Positions 53,164 through 62,473 of a DNA stretch of 64,000 nt are shown here, piece by piece. Under the pieces are notes generated by a model, which was not told the DNA's origin, made no database searches, and saw nothing but the letters and a program-made list of their open reading frames with translations. The stretch is from the NCBI RefSeq assembly GCF_002797375.1, contig NZ_KZ454941.1, positions 584,516-648,515 of the forward strand. The letters are read 5' to 3'. The stretch is from Bacillus sp. FJAT-42315. Lineage in GTDB: Bacteria > Bacillota > Bacilli > Bacillales > Domibacillaceae. Position 1 is the stretch's first letter. Each line of letters begins with the position of its first letter. The translations under genes were made by a program, and so were the position numbers.

Positions 53164-54264
53164 TCACTCTCCGTTATTTAATGATTTTGGGTAACCGATG
53201 GAATTCGTTGTTTGCTTGTTGAACATATGGATTTTGTCCATTCTTGGTTCTACATAGACGAGCTCATTAGGTGACCATTTTTTTGATTCGCTCATAGCGA
53301 TGAGTTCATTTCCTTCTACATCAATATAAACACCATAGTTGTCTCCGTGGTTTTCTACATATTTGACATGACCTTTCAACCCGTTTGTTACCAAAGTTTT
53401 TGACAGATGAATATGTTCTGGACGAATCCCGAATGCAAGCTCTTTTTCACCAGTTTGCTGGATATAATCGCTCCACTCAGCGCTTAACTCTATTGCTTGA
53501 TTGGCCAGAATTACTTTGCCTTGCCGAACGTCGATATCGATGACGTTCATCGGGGGAGAGCCAATAAATTTAGCAGTAAAAATATTAGCTGGTCGGTGAT
53601 AAACATTATCGGGCGTATCAACCATTTGCAGTTCTCCTTTGTACATTAAGGCGATCCGATCCGCTACTGTCATCGCTTCTACTTGATCGTGAGTGACGTA
53701 AACGAGTGTTTGTTTATACGTTTCGTGGATTTTGACTAATTCTTTTCGGGCCGACACACGTAATTGAGCGTCTAAATTGGATAGCGGTTCATCTAGTAAA
53801 AAATAATCGCCTTGTTTCACGACCGCTCTCGCTAAAGCGACCCGTTGTCTTTGCCCACCCGATAAATCTTTCGGTAAGCGATCTTTATACTCTTCTAGCT
53901 GAAGCATCTTTAAAGCAGCCTCGGTTCGGCGATTGATTTCATCTGTTGGTACTTTTTGAACTTTCAAGCCATATGTAATGTTATTGATGACATTCATATG
54001 CGGATAGAGAGCATAGTTTTGAAAAACCATAGCAACATTTCGTTTGCCACTCGGGAGATCATTGACTTTTTGGTTATCCATATATAACGAGCCTGAAGTG
54101 ATATCCTCTAATCCGGCAATCATCCGCAAAGTGGTGGATTTGCCACATCCAGAGGGGCCCAGAAGGATTAATCGCTCGCCCTCTTTAATCGTTAAATTGA
54201 GATTTTTCACGACTTCGGTTTTTCCGTAAGATTTATATACATTTTCAAATCGAATTTCCTTCAC
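53164..54264 (-). CDS. ugpC: ABC transporter ATP-binding protein UgpC
   Basis: ATPase of the glycerol-3-phosphate/glycerophosphodiester importer. Walker A GPSGCGKST (36-44), signature LSGGQ (134-138), Walker B FLLDEP (155-160), the switch His in VTHDQVEAMTVADR, and the MalK/UgpC-type C-terminal OB domains (LAFGIRPEHIHLS). Length is 366 aa. It energises the UgpA-UgpE pore encoded just upstream in the same operon. Some Bacillus species use a shared MsmX ATPase instead, and here the operon carries its own. Confidence 0.92.
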   Translation of the reverse strand: MKEIRFENVYKSYGKTEVVKNLNLTIKEGERLILLGPSGCGKSTTLRMIAGLEDITSGSLYMDNQKVNDLPSGKRNVAMVFQNYALYPHMNVINNITYGLKVQKVPTDEINRRTEAALKMLQLEEYKDRLPKDLSGGQRQRVALARAVVKQGDYFLLDEPLSNLDAQLRVSARKELVKIHETYKQTLVYVTHDQVEAMTVADRIALMYKGELQMVDTPDNVYHRPANIFTAKFIGSPPMNVIDIDVRQGKVILANQAIELSAEWSDYIQQTGEKELAFGIRPEHIHLSKTLVTNGLKGHVKYVENHGDNYGVYIDVEGNELIAMSESKKWSPNELVYVEPRMDKIHMFNKQTTNSIGYPKSLNNGE

Positions 54265-54276
54265 AATATCCCGCCT

Positions 54277-55101
54277 TTACTTAATTCCTGAAGAAGTAAA
54301 TGTTCCAATAATATACTTTTGGAACAGTAAATATAGTGTTAATGGTATGATCATCGTGATCACGGCAACAGCCATTGCGACAGTGAAATTTGTTCCACCT
54401 TCTGAGCTAATATACATTTGTAGCGCTAACGGCAATGTATAATTGTCGACTGTTTTCAAAATGAGCACCGGCCATACGTATTCATTCCACGATAAAATAA
54501 AGAACCAAATCCCTGTTGATGTGATCGCGGGTTTCACTAGCGGTAGCACGATATCTTTCATGATGCGTGCATGCCCTAAGTTGTCTAGTTTCGCTACCTC
54601 AATTAAGGACATTGGAATGGTTTTCATGGACTGCCTGAGTAGAAAGATTCCGACTGCATCAGCTAGCTGTGGCAGAATGACGCCCCAGACGCTATCAGCT
54701 AACCCAAGATCAGAGATGACTAAATAATTAGGAATCATTGTGACTGAAAAAGGGATAAAGATCGTACTAATTAAGAGAAAGTACAGGATGTTTTTTCCTT
54801 TGAAATCAAAGAACACAAACGCATACGCCGCTAGAAAAGAAGTGAATACTTTAAACAAAGTAACGGTCGTTGCAATAATAAACGTATTTCCAACAATCTT
54901 TAATACATTTAAGCTTTCAAAAAATGTTTCATAGTTTTCTAAAGTGGGGTGTATCGGGATGAAATTTAAGGCATTATTGTACGCATCTTCTAATGGTTTG
55001 AACGAAATACCGATTGCAAAAATAATCGGAAAGGTGAGGATCGCGGTCGCCACCATAAACACAATATGCCAAGGTATCGATACGAAGCGATTAGTTTTCA
55101 T
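54277..55101 (-). CDS. ugpE: ABC transporter permease UgpE
   Basis: Inner-membrane permease of the MalG type, 274 aa with six membrane helices. The coupling-helix EAA motif is EVAKLDNLGHARIMKDIVLPLVKPAI (about 170-195). It pairs with UgpA. The start overlaps the end of ugpA by 11 bp. The GTNFTVAMAVAVI segment near the end is usual for UgpE-like permeases. Substrate assignment comes from the whole operon and the nearby glpP. Confidence 0.9.
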   Translation of the reverse strand: MKTNRFVSIPWHIVFMVATAILTFPIIFAIGISFKPLEDAYNNALNFIPIHPTLENYETFFESLNVLKIVGNTFIIATTVTLFKVFTSFLAAYAFVFFDFKGKNILYFLLISTIFIPFSVTMIPNYLVISDLGLADSVWGVILPQLADAVGIFLLRQSMKTIPMSLIEVAKLDNLGHARIMKDIVLPLVKPAITSTGIWFFILSWNEYVWPVLILKTVDNYTLPLALQMYISSEGGTNFTVAMAVAVITMIIPLTLYLLFQKYIIGTFTSSGIK

Positions 55102-55999
55102 AATGGATACCTCTTTCTACAAACTTGAATTCGATAATAAGTAAAATAATAAAGATCGCCATCGTTAAAATCGATAAAGCAGCGGAATGTCCTGTTCGGT
55201 ACAAAACAAAGGCTTCATGATAAGCATGATAGATGGCGTTGGAACTAGCATAATTGGGTCCGCCTTGTGTGATGACTTTAATCGGCGTAAATACATATTG
55301 TAGTCCTTGAACGATCGTGATGATTAAGACATAAATGCCAGTCGCACTACTCATCGGCAGCACGATATGAATGAATATTTTCCATAAAGGAACGCCATCT
55401 AAACGGGCAGCTTCGATCACTTCTCGTGAAACGCCATTCACGGAGGCATAGAGGACGATAAAGTTATATCCGAATACTTTCCAAGAAGTAATTAAGCTTA
55501 ATACGACGATGACCCAGCCATCTAATTTGCTCCAAATCGGCATCTCTATCCCGAACCACCCAAGAATAATCGCTGCTGGTCCCGAAACAGGATTTAATAA
55601 CCAAGTGAATAGGATCGATCCGACCACCAATGAAATGACGGAAGGTAGAAAGATGGCTCCTTTATAAAAGTTGTTGAATCGTTTTAAAACGATATCAAGA
55701 ACAAAAGCGAAAATATAAGGAACGATCAGGTTGATCGCTAATAATAAAACAATATAGAGCAACGTATTCCCAAACACTTTGTATGTAATTGGATCAGATA
55801 AGATGTCTTTATAGTTTTGAAGACCGACAAACTCCTTCGTTGGCTTTACCATATTCCAATCAAAAAAGCTTAAATAGATCGTGTATACAAACGGCCAAAA
55901 CATAAAGAAGGTGAAAATGAGTAAGGAAGGAATGAGTAAGCCGTAAGCTTTCCAGTGGTCTTTCGTTAACTTGATTTTTGAAGATTTCATAGCTTGCAT
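55091..55999 (-). CDS. ugpA: ABC transporter permease UgpA
   Basis: MalF-type permease, 302 aa with six helices starting at about residue 20 (AYGLLIPSLLIFTFFMFWPFVYTIYLSFFDW). The EAA loop is EAARLDGVPLWKIFIHIVLPMSS. I start at the ATG at 55999 (MQAMKSSKIKL) because GGGAGG lies 10 bp upstream. The longer frame begins within that RBS. It is separated from ugpB by 158 bp that hold a palindromic element, which may set the usual excess of binding protein over membrane parts. Confidence 0.9.
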   Translation of the reverse strand: MQAMKSSKIKLTKDHWKAYGLLIPSLLIFTFFMFWPFVYTIYLSFFDWNMVKPTKEFVGLQNYKDILSDPITYKVFGNTLLYIVLLLAINLIVPYIFAFVLDIVLKRFNNFYKGAIFLPSVISLVVGSILFTWLLNPVSGPAAIILGWFGIEMPIWSKLDGWVIVVLSLITSWKVFGYNFIVLYASVNGVSREVIEAARLDGVPLWKIFIHIVLPMSSATGIYVLIITIVQGLQYVFTPIKVITQGGPNYASSNAIYHAYHEAFVLYRTGHSAALSILTMAIFIILLIIEFKFVERGIHYEN

Positions 56000-56026
56000 G
56001 TATTTGCTTTCCTCCCACATTTGCTT

Positions 56027-56152
56027 TATTCACAGGGGTGCCCCATAAAAGGGGACTACGATCCGAATATCTCTTTTGAGAGGGGGAATATTCTCATGTA
56101 GAGACTTGTTCGGAACGGAATCTCCTATATTTATGAGACAGCCTTGTGAATA
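56027..56152. repeat. 126-bp palindromic element (MITE-like) between ugpB and ugpA
   Basis: Ends are inverted repeats: TATTCACAGGGGTGCCCCATAA on the left and, on the minus strand, TATTCACAAGGCTGTCTCAT on the right (8 bp perfect, then similar). Inside, GAATAT...ATATTC and CTCT/AGAG form a central hairpin. GGGGTGYCYCATAA ends resemble the tips of IS elements of this genome. No coding potential. The transcript would fold strongly here. Confidence 0.55.
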
Positions 56153-56157
56153 GAAAA

Positions 56158-57459
56158 TTACTTCAATAATTCATTGATTTCTTTTTCTGTTGATGTTAAG
56201 CCTTCCTTCACATCGACTTGGCCACCAAGGATTTGATCGCGGACGTCTAATAGCTTTTGCTCAGCTTGTAGTCCAGCATCGCCAGGGAAAGAAGTCCAAG
56301 AAACTACGCCATCCATCTGTTCTACTGCTGCTTTCATCATTTCATTTTCTTCTAGGAAAGTTTTCAAACCATCCTCTGCTTCTGCCACATCTTTACGTGG
56401 AGGGACATATCCTGTGCCTTCTGTCCATTTCGCCATAGATTCTACACTGTATAAATATTTCATGAATTCCCAAGCTGATTTTTGTTGTGCTTCTTCTTGA
56501 GCCGTAATGGCTAACATCGCACCACCTGCTGGTAAACGTACGTCTTTTCCTTCCCAAGCTGGTGATTTCACAGCTGCTGCGTCAAATTTTGCATTTTCTT
56601 GAATTTGTGAACGGCGAGCAATCGTTGTGTAAGCCATTGCTACATTGCCATCAATAAAGCTTTGGACACCTTGATCCCAAGGCAAGTGAAGAGCTGTTTT
56701 GTCTTTTACAATCATATCGGCCATTAATTGATAGGCTTCGATTCCTTCTTTAGAAGCGAAAGTAGCTTTTCCGTCTGTTAACATACGAGCGCCGTTACTT
56801 TCTAATAAAGCTTGTGTTGCCCAGTTATCAGCAGGCTCTTGCATATAAAAACCGTGCTTACCTGTTTTCTCTTTAATAACTTTTGAGAATTGTTGAACCT
56901 CTTGCCAAGTTTTTGGACCGTTTTCATCAAGACCTGCTTCTTTTAATAGATCTTTGTTGATATATAGAACAGGCGTACTTAATGAATAAGGAATACCGAC
57001 TTGTGTGCCTTCTGAATTTTTTGCTAAGTCCATGACATTATCTAAAAAGTGATCTTTTAAGAAGGTTTGGTCGTCTTGGAAGTGTTGATCGATTACTTCC
57101 TGTGGTGATATGTAGCTAAAGTTATTAGAGAAATAGTCTAAGAAAGACCATCCGACTTGTACGACGGCCGGTGATTTTCCAGATGCCGCTTCAGCTTGCA
57201 AGTTTTGCATTAACCCTTTGTACATATCAGGGTTGTATTTAGCGATAACTTCTGTCGTTTCACTTTGCTCATTGAATGCTTTGACCAATTCTTCTACTGT
57301 TTTTCCACCTTGAGTTTCTGCATTGACATGCCAGTATTCAATCACTGTTTTTTCACCATTTTTTGACGAATCATTGGACGCATTATCACCAGATTTTCCA
57401 CAGGCGGCTAGCACTAAGATTAATGAAAGTAAACTAAATAATTTTAAAAATGAATTCAT
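56158..57459 (-). CDS. ugpB: Glycerol-3-phosphate ABC transporter substrate-binding lipoprotein UgpB
   Basis: Extracellular solute-binding lipoprotein (family 1), 433 aa, with signal MNSFLKLFSLLSLILVLAACGKSG and lipobox LAAC. UgpB-like phrases are EYWHVNAETQGGKTVEELVKAFNEQS near 45-70, WSFLDYFSNNFSYISPQEVI and MAYTTIARRSQI. It delivers glycerol-3-phosphate or glycerophosphodiesters to UgpA-UgpE-UgpC. Its leader contains a large terminator hairpin that may be opened by GlpP. RBS AAAGGAG lies upstream of the ATG. Confidence 0.9.
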   Translation of the reverse strand: MNSFLKLFSLLSLILVLAACGKSGDNASNDSSKNGEKTVIEYWHVNAETQGGKTVEELVKAFNEQSETTEVIAKYNPDMYKGLMQNLQAEAASGKSPAVVQVGWSFLDYFSNNFSYISPQEVIDQHFQDDQTFLKDHFLDNVMDLAKNSEGTQVGIPYSLSTPVLYINKDLLKEAGLDENGPKTWQEVQQFSKVIKEKTGKHGFYMQEPADNWATQALLESNGARMLTDGKATFASKEGIEAYQLMADMIVKDKTALHLPWDQGVQSFIDGNVAMAYTTIARRSQIQENAKFDAAAVKSPAWEGKDVRLPAGGAMLAITAQEEAQQKSAWEFMKYLYSVESMAKWTEGTGYVPPRKDVAEAEDGLKTFLEENEMMKAAVEQMDGVVSWTSFPGDAGLQAEQKLLDVRDQILGGQVDVKEGLTSTEKEINELLK

Positions 57460-57571
57460 TTCATCGGTCTCCTTTGTAAATTAGTATCACGAGAACTACA
57501 TGTCGTTAAGAATGTTTGTTACATAATAGTAGAAGTTGTTTCTCTAATTGGTTCACCTCCTTGATATAGTG

Positions 57572-57638
57572 GAAAAAACAAAAAGAGCCCTCAAATAAAA
57601 TGTATACGCATCGCTATACATCAAATTTGAGGTCTCTC
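57572..57638 (-). promoter_or_regulatory. GlpP-type terminator/antiterminator leader of the ugp operon
   Basis: Minus strand: AGAG-CCTCAAAT-ATGTATA paired with TATACAT-ATTTGAGG-CTCT, then TTTTTGTTTTTT. It lies in the leader between the glpP stop and ugpB. B. subtilis glp genes are controlled by GlpP at such leader hairpins when glycerol-3-P is present. GlpP is encoded next door, so the same mode is inferred. Confidence 0.7.
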
Positions 57639-57723
57639 TGTTCGCACCGTTTTTTATTCACTTTATGCTTATACAATAACGAGTGATTGTTAGATTAGTA
57701 TTAATATAATGTAAATTTTTCAT

Positions 57724-58326
57724 TTACAATTCATTTAAATTGATTTTCCACATGTCAGGATTGGAGGTAGTTACTGCGAGTGCACCGTTTTCTAATGCTT
57801 GTTTTGCGTGCTCTGGTGAATTGAGTAGTCCGCCGGTGATAGTTGGTACTGGGGAGATTTTTGATATTTTATTCAAAAAGTCAGGCACGCGACAGGGCAT
57901 AATTTCAATGACATCTGATTGAATGCGCTCAATATCTTTTACTAAGTTCGTATAAACCTCCGTATCGATTAAGAAAATTCGTTGAACAACGACGAGCCCG
58001 CTAGATTTTGCTTTTTTTATAATGCCATTTCTAGTCGTCACGATCGCATGTGGTTGCACATTTCTTTTGACAAACTCAATCCCATCTCGATCCATTTCTA
58101 ATCCACCAATCTTTTCAACATGCAAAATAACAGGTAGACCATGAGATTGAATGAAATCTACATATTTTTTTACTGTTAAAATCGTTCCTGTCATTAATAA
58201 GACCGCGCTCAAATGGTCTTTGTATTTAATCGCCTTTTCAATATATTTAGGCTCTTTCACCGCAGCGACCATTTTATGTGTTTTTAATCTTTCCTGTAGT
58301 ATCGTTCCTGTATGAGGATGTTGCAT
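57724..58326 (-). CDS. glpP: Glycerol-3-phosphate-responsive antiterminator GlpP
   Basis: RNA-binding antiterminator of 200 aa. The TIM-barrel-like GlpP family is recognised from HVEKIGGLEMDRDGIEFVKRNVQPHAIVTTRNGIIKKAK (similar to B. subtilis HVDLIQGIKHDEYGAEFI...IISTRSNVIMKAK), ALAVTTSNPDMWK at the C-terminus, and TGGLLNSPEHAKQALENGA. I start at the ATG at 58326 because AAAGGAACG precedes it. The ATG at 58344 has no RBS. Its likely targets include the ugp leader just downstream. Confidence 0.9.
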   Translation of the reverse strand: MQHPHTGTILQERLKTHKMVAAVKEPKYIEKAIKYKDHLSAVLLMTGTILTVKKYVDFIQSHGLPVILHVEKIGGLEMDRDGIEFVKRNVQPHAIVTTRNGIIKKAKSSGLVVVQRIFLIDTEVYTNLVKDIERIQSDVIEIMPCRVPDFLNKISKISPVPTITGGLLNSPEHAKQALENGALAVTTSNPDMWKINLNEL

Positions 58327-58483
58327 GTTCTCGTTCCTTTCCATTAAGGTTTATTTTACCGTTAGTGTATAGCTTTTGTGATGGATTGGAAAGAGTGATG
58401 ACTGGTTGGGCGTGCTTAGTGATTGACTGTTACTAATTCGTGGCTGATTTTCTCGCATTTTCCTAACTGATTCCCCATTCGAT

Positions 58484-58531
58484 AAAAAAGGTGTCTCATA
58501 AGTCGAGCAACTGACTTATGAGACACCTTCT
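58484..58531 (-). terminator. Terminator of the sCache chemoreceptor gene
   Basis: AAGGTGTCTCATAAGTC and its complement around an 8-nt loop, followed (minus strand) by T6. A long, perfect 17-bp stem. Confidence 0.9.
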
Positions 58532-58536
58532 TCTGG

Positions 58537-60240
58537 TTAAAATTTAAACTGACCAAAAATGCTGTTCATCTCTTCTGACAGTTTTGCTAAGCTGTTCGCT
58601 GACGCAGAAATTTCTTGAATGGTCGCTAGTTGTTGTTCAGCGGCCGCAGAATTATGTACGCTAGCTGCTGCTCCGTCGTCTGCTTTTTCACCGACGGAGT
58701 CGATGAGGTGGACCATTTGCTGACTGCTTGAAGAGGTTGCCTTAATATTCTTTTCGACTTCTAGTATTTTTTTCGTTACGGCTGTGATCGCCTGCTCCAA
58801 ATGGGCAAATACGTCATGAATGTGCACCGTCTTTTTCATGCCTGCTTCTACTTGATCCGTTCCTTCTGCCATTGATGCGACCGCTTCTTTCGTCTCTTGT
58901 TGAATCTCAATGATTAAAGAAGCGATTTGTCCAGAAGATTGAGCGGATTGCTCGGCTAGCTTTCGCACTTCTTCAGCTACGACCGCAAACCCGCGTCCAG
59001 ATTCGCCTGCGCGTGCCGATTCAATGGCCGCATTTAAGGCAAGTAAATTGGTTTGTTCGGCAATGTTTGTAATCATGGAAATAATGTCGTTAATTTCTTG
59101 CGAGCGTTGATCTAATTTTTCAATGATGATCGCTGTATCTTTCACTTTTTGATGAATCGCAGTGATCGATGAAATAACAGCTTGGATTTCTTCAGCGCCT
59201 TCTGCTGTCGCTTTGGAGGCATTCTCGGATAATTTTGTTGCATCTTCTGTACGGTGGACGGCATCATCCATTTGGGCGGATAAGACATTGATGACGGTGA
59301 TCGTTTCGCCAACGCTTGCCTTTTGTTCCTCGGATCCGCAAGCCAATTGCTCCGTCGCTTCAGCTACTTGTTTCGCCGCTTCCATACTTTGATCGGCACT
59401 CGCTGTTAATTGTTCAGATGAACTAGCGATATGTAAGGACGCTTCTTTCATTTGTTTTAAAATCAAGCGGAGTTGTGTCGCCATTTTATTGACCGATTCA
59501 ATCAGTTGCCCGGTTTCGTCTTTCGCATCGGTATGTAGTAATTCTCCGGAAAGATCGCCATTAGCTACTTGTGAGAGGTAGGCGGATGCCACTTGAATTC
59601 GCTTCAACATACCTTTTGTTAAAATATAAAACAGAAACAGCGAGACGATGATGATAACGACAGCCAATAGGATCATTTTCCAAGTGGCATTTTGCGTAAT
59701 GTTTTGAATTCGGTCAGAGGCGTCTGGAGCACCAATGTACCACATTCCGATAATTTCGTTGCTTTCATTTTTGATCGGCATGTAAGCTGTTTGATATGTA
59801 TGTCCTAATACATCAGCTTGTTCTAAAAAGATTTCGCCGTTCTTCAATACTTTATCTGCTACTTTATCGATTACTTTTGTACCAATTCCACGCTCACCAT
59901 CGACCATCACGTTTGATGTAATACTCGTATCACCTAAAAATAAAGTGGCGGTATCTCCATTCGTAAGTTCACCAACTAAGTCCACAATTTCTAGGTTATT
60001 GTTCATCACTTGATCGCCTTTATACAGTGTGTCGCCTTCTTTGCGCCACTCACCGGGGTACATTTCATCAATGAGTGCATAACTTGTACGTAAATCAGAT
60101 TGGGCTTTTTCCAACGCTTCCCCTTCAATTACACTTTGAATCGTATTCATTTGCAAAAAACCCGTCACCAAAAATGCACAAGTCAACATAATGAAAGCCA
60201 TAAACAAAAGTTTATTTCTAATTGATTGCTGCGCTAACAT
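58537..60240 (-). CDS. Methyl-accepting chemotaxis protein with single-Cache sensor
   Basis: Chemoreceptor of 567 aa. TM1 about 10-30, extracellular single Cache domain about 35-185 ([27 protein letters not shown] is the Cache-type end), TM2 about 187-208, HAMP about 209-262, then the signalling domain with [37 protein letters not shown] at the tip. The ligand is unknown. Small single-Cache domains often bind carboxylic acids. GGAGG precedes the ATG. Just upstream lies a short GGTGCCTGTCACTCCCC stretch typical of scattered Bacillus repeats. Confidence 0.93.
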   Translation of the reverse strand: MLAQQSIRNKLLFMAFIMLTCAFLVTGFLQMNTIQSVIEGEALEKAQSDLRTSYALIDEMYPGEWRKEGDTLYKGDQVMNNNLEIVDLVGELTNGDTATLFLGDTSITSNVMVDGERGIGTKVIDKVADKVLKNGEIFLEQADVLGHTYQTAYMPIKNESNEIIGMWYIGAPDASDRIQNITQNATWKMILLAVVIIIVSLFLFYILTKGMLKRIQVASAYLSQVANGDLSGELLHTDAKDETGQLIESVNKMATQLRLILKQMKEASLHIASSSEQLTASADQSMEAAKQVAEATEQLACGSEEQKASVGETITVINVLSAQMDDAVHRTEDATKLSENASKATAEGAEEIQAVISSITAIHQKVKDTAIIIEKLDQRSQEINDIISMITNIAEQTNLLALNAAIESARAGESGRGFAVVAEEVRKLAEQSAQSSGQIASLIIEIQQETKEAVASMAEGTDQVEAGMKKTVHIHDVFAHLEQAITAVTKKILEVEKNIKATSSSSQQMVHLIDSVGEKADDGAAASVHNSAAAEQQLATIQEISASANSLAKLSEEMNSIFGQFKF

Positions 60241-60411
60241 TTACATCCTCCTTTGTATTGAGGTGCCTGTCACTCCCCGAAGTTTGTCAAAAACTAATGA
60301 AGATAAAGTTCTAGGTCTATTATAATGTTTACGGAAGAGGAATTAAATTAATAATAAGTAAAAATATTTAATGTTTACAATTTAATACCTGTAAGATTGT
60401 GTGAAAAAGCA

Positions 60412-60448
60412 TACTAAAAGCCCGTGTGTTGATTCATTGACACACGGG
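60412..60448 (-). terminator. Terminator of ybjQ and the small membrane protein
   Basis: CCCGTGTGT and ACACACGGG arms followed on the minus strand by CTTTTAGT. Confidence 0.75.
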
Positions 60449-60457
60449 AACTTTCTT

Positions 60458-60682
60458 CTATTCTTCCTTATAAAACCGCTCACCAGTCTCCGGGTTAAAG
60501 TAGACGACCATCTTTTTTCCTGTCGTCGGATCGATGGAGACTTCTTCTGTTCGAATGAAACCTGGTGGCACATCTTGGCCATGCTTTGTTTTAAAGCGAC
60601 GATCCCAAATAAACCAAGAGCCAAAAATCAAGACGAGAAGGAGGAGAAGCTGCACGCCGTAAAAGCTGATGACCCATGCCAT
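60458..60682 (-). CDS. Small single-pass membrane protein
   Basis: Unrecognised 74-aa protein. Residues 1-25 (MAWVISFYGVQLLLLLVLIFGSWFIW) form one membrane helix, followed by a hydrophilic tail DRRFKTKHGQDVPPGFIRTEEVSIDPTTGKKMVVYFNPETGERFYKEE, likely a small beta-hairpin. The ATG at 60682 with AAAAGG upstream is preferred. The longer frame starts inside ybjQ. It follows ybjQ after 4 bp, so they form an operon. Similar YbjQ-linked membrane proteins occur in Bacilli without a known role. Confidence 0.75.
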   Translation of the reverse strand: MAWVISFYGVQLLLLLVLIFGSWFIWDRRFKTKHGQDVPPGFIRTEEVSIDPTTGKKMVVYFNPETGERFYKEE

Positions 60683-60686
60683 CCTT

Positions 60687-61007
60687 TTATTCCTTTTCGG
60701 CGATAACAGCTGTTCCGTAGGCAACGATTTCGCTCATGTTTTGACCGATTTCTCCGGAATCAAATCGCATCATCACGATGGCATTTGCTCCCATAGCTTG
60801 TGCGTTTTTCACCATTCGATCGATTGCTTGCTTTCTCGCATCTTCTAGCATTTCTGTATATTGATTAATTTCTCCACCGACTAACCCTTTGAAGGAAGCG
60901 ACAATATCTTTTCCAATCCCTCTAGCGCGAACCGTTAATCCGAAGACAGGTCCTTTTACTTCGGTGACTTTATAATTCGTGATATTTTCAGTTGTTACAA
61001 TGATCAT
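60687..61007 (-). CDS. YbjQ family protein (UPF0145/heavy-metal-binding-like)
   Basis: A 106-aa YbjQ homologue with conserved GPVFGLTVRARGIGKDIVASFKGLVGGEINQYTEMLEDARKQAIDRMVKNAQAMGANAIVMMRFD. YbjQ proteins form pentamers. The 'heavy-metal-binding' label is from the family name and has little functional proof. I start at the ATG at 61007, with AAGGAG 8 bp upstream. A GTG 9 bp earlier is within the RBS region. It is co-transcribed with the small membrane protein. Confidence 0.9.
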   Translation of the reverse strand: MIIVTTENITNYKVTEVKGPVFGLTVRARGIGKDIVASFKGLVGGEINQYTEMLEDARKQAIDRMVKNAQAMGANAIVMMRFDSGEIGQNMSEIVAYGTAVIAEKE

Positions 61008-61122
61008 GATTTTCACTCCTTTTATAGTTCAAAAACTACTCTTTCAACATAATTCTACACAAGGGTGAGATTTCCTTTAAAAACATAGGGTGGTAATTTT
61101 TATGCAATATCAATAATTTTAT

Positions 61123-61148
61123 TAAAATTTTAACAACTGGACCGATAT
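61123..61148 (+). promoter_or_regulatory. Sigma-D promoter of the soluble chemoreceptor gene
   Basis: TAAA, 14 bp, ACCGATAT, identical in layout to the hag promoters, leaving a leader of about 230 nt before the gene. I saw no further structure in that leader. Confidence 0.8.
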
Positions 61149-61384
61149 TAAATATGATCAATATTCATAGGAGATGAGACCTATTAATCGTCAATGAGTG
61201 ATTTTCTTACTTTGTAAAAAAAGGATCTTGAAGAGGGGCCATTAAGGTTCAAGAAATGGTTAAATCATACAATTCAGAAATGCAAATTGTAACGCTATTG
61301 ATTATCCGAAAATCATTCACAATTGCTAGGTGATGGGCAACGATGAAAGTGAATCTGTTCGCACCGAGAAAAGGAGACATAAAT

Positions 61385-62323
61385 ATGTTTAGATCGAAAA
61401 AAAACGACCAATATCCCCAACAGCAGCTACAGGAAGAAATGACAGCGCTAAAGGCCTCATTTGAAGCGAAAGAACGAGAAGAAAAGAATCGGTTGACTCA
61501 TGTAAAGACGGAAATAGCAGCCGCGGTCAATCAAAATGGAAAAATCAATGACCAACACCAAGTGATTGGAGACGCAATTGGGCAAATCGAGCGAAGATTT
61601 AACAACGTGGAGTCTTTAAGTGAACAAACTTCACAGCAATCGCTTCATTTATATGAAAAAGGAAAATCAGTGAAGCAACATTCTGACCAAATTGTTTCTG
61701 ATGCACAGCAAGGGACAGCAGAAGTAAATCGTACAGCGGATATCATTAAAGAATTAGGGGAGCAAATTCAAACGTCTGAAGGTAATATGGCTTCTTTAAG
61801 TGAGCGTTCCGTGGAAATTCATTCGATTGTCGGTGTTATTGAAGGCATTGCTGCGCAGACGAATTTGTTGGCGTTAAATGCATCGATTGAAGCTGCTCGT
61901 GCGGGTGAATACGGTAAGGGCTTTGCAGTCGTTGCACAGGAAGTACGTAAGTTAGCTGAAAGTACATCTGATAGCACAGCGAATATCCAAGCTCTAACGA
62001 CTACTTTAGGAAATGAAATTGAACATGCCCTTGAAGCTACAAGAAAAAGTAAAGAGCTCGTGGAAAAAGGTATCGAAGTCAGCATGAACACAGCGGACAA
62101 AATCGATCGGATTTTAACGGCGATTGAGAATAGTCAATTAGATATTAACGAAATGAAAAAAATGATTGACGAACAAAAGCGATTATCATCGCAAATGAAG
62201 AAAGAACTAGCCGAAGCAAAAGAACTATTCAACACCGCCGATCAAATGATCAACGAACATATTAAAGACGCCAAAGCGGTAGAACAACAGCTAGATCACG
62301 GGATGAAGCAGTTAACTTTTTGA
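61385..62323 (+). CDS. Soluble methyl-accepting chemotaxis protein
   Basis: Cytoplasmic chemoreceptor without membrane helices (312 aa). An N-terminal coiled coil (about 15-60) precedes the signalling domain with [43 protein letters not shown] at the tip. It resembles soluble receptors such as B. subtilis YfmS, which senses an internal signal or partner. I start at the ATG at 61385 because AAGGAG lies 8 bp upstream. An ATG at 61343 has a poor RBS. It probably belongs to the sigma-D regulon. Confidence 0.92.
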   Translation: MFRSKKNDQYPQQQLQEEMTALKASFEAKEREEKNRLTHVKTEIAAAVNQNGKINDQHQVIGDAIGQIERRFNNVESLSEQTSQQSLHLYEKGKSVKQHSDQIVSDAQQGTAEVNRTADIIKELGEQIQTSEGNMASLSERSVEIHSIVGVIEGIAAQTNLLALNASIEAARAGEYGKGFAVVAQEVRKLAESTSDSTANIQALTTTLGNEIEHALEATRKSKELVEKGIEVSMNTADKIDRILTAIENSQLDINEMKKMIDEQKRLSSQMKKELAEAKELFNTADQMINEHIKDAKAVEQQLDHGMKQLTF

Positions 62324-62331
62324 AATATAAC

Positions 62332-62367
62332 AGACAACCTTGATTGTAAATGAGGGTTGTCTTTTTT
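62332..62367 (+). terminator. Terminator of the soluble chemoreceptor gene
   Basis: AGACAACC, 14-nt loop, GGTTGTCT, six T. Confidence 0.8.
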
Positions 62368-62473
62368 GATTAAGAATTTTTTACAATAACTTAACGAAAA
62401 TAAAAAAATACCTATATATGTACATGTTACCATTTAAGTCGGAAATGAAGTTTATTTACAGGAGGAGAAACCT

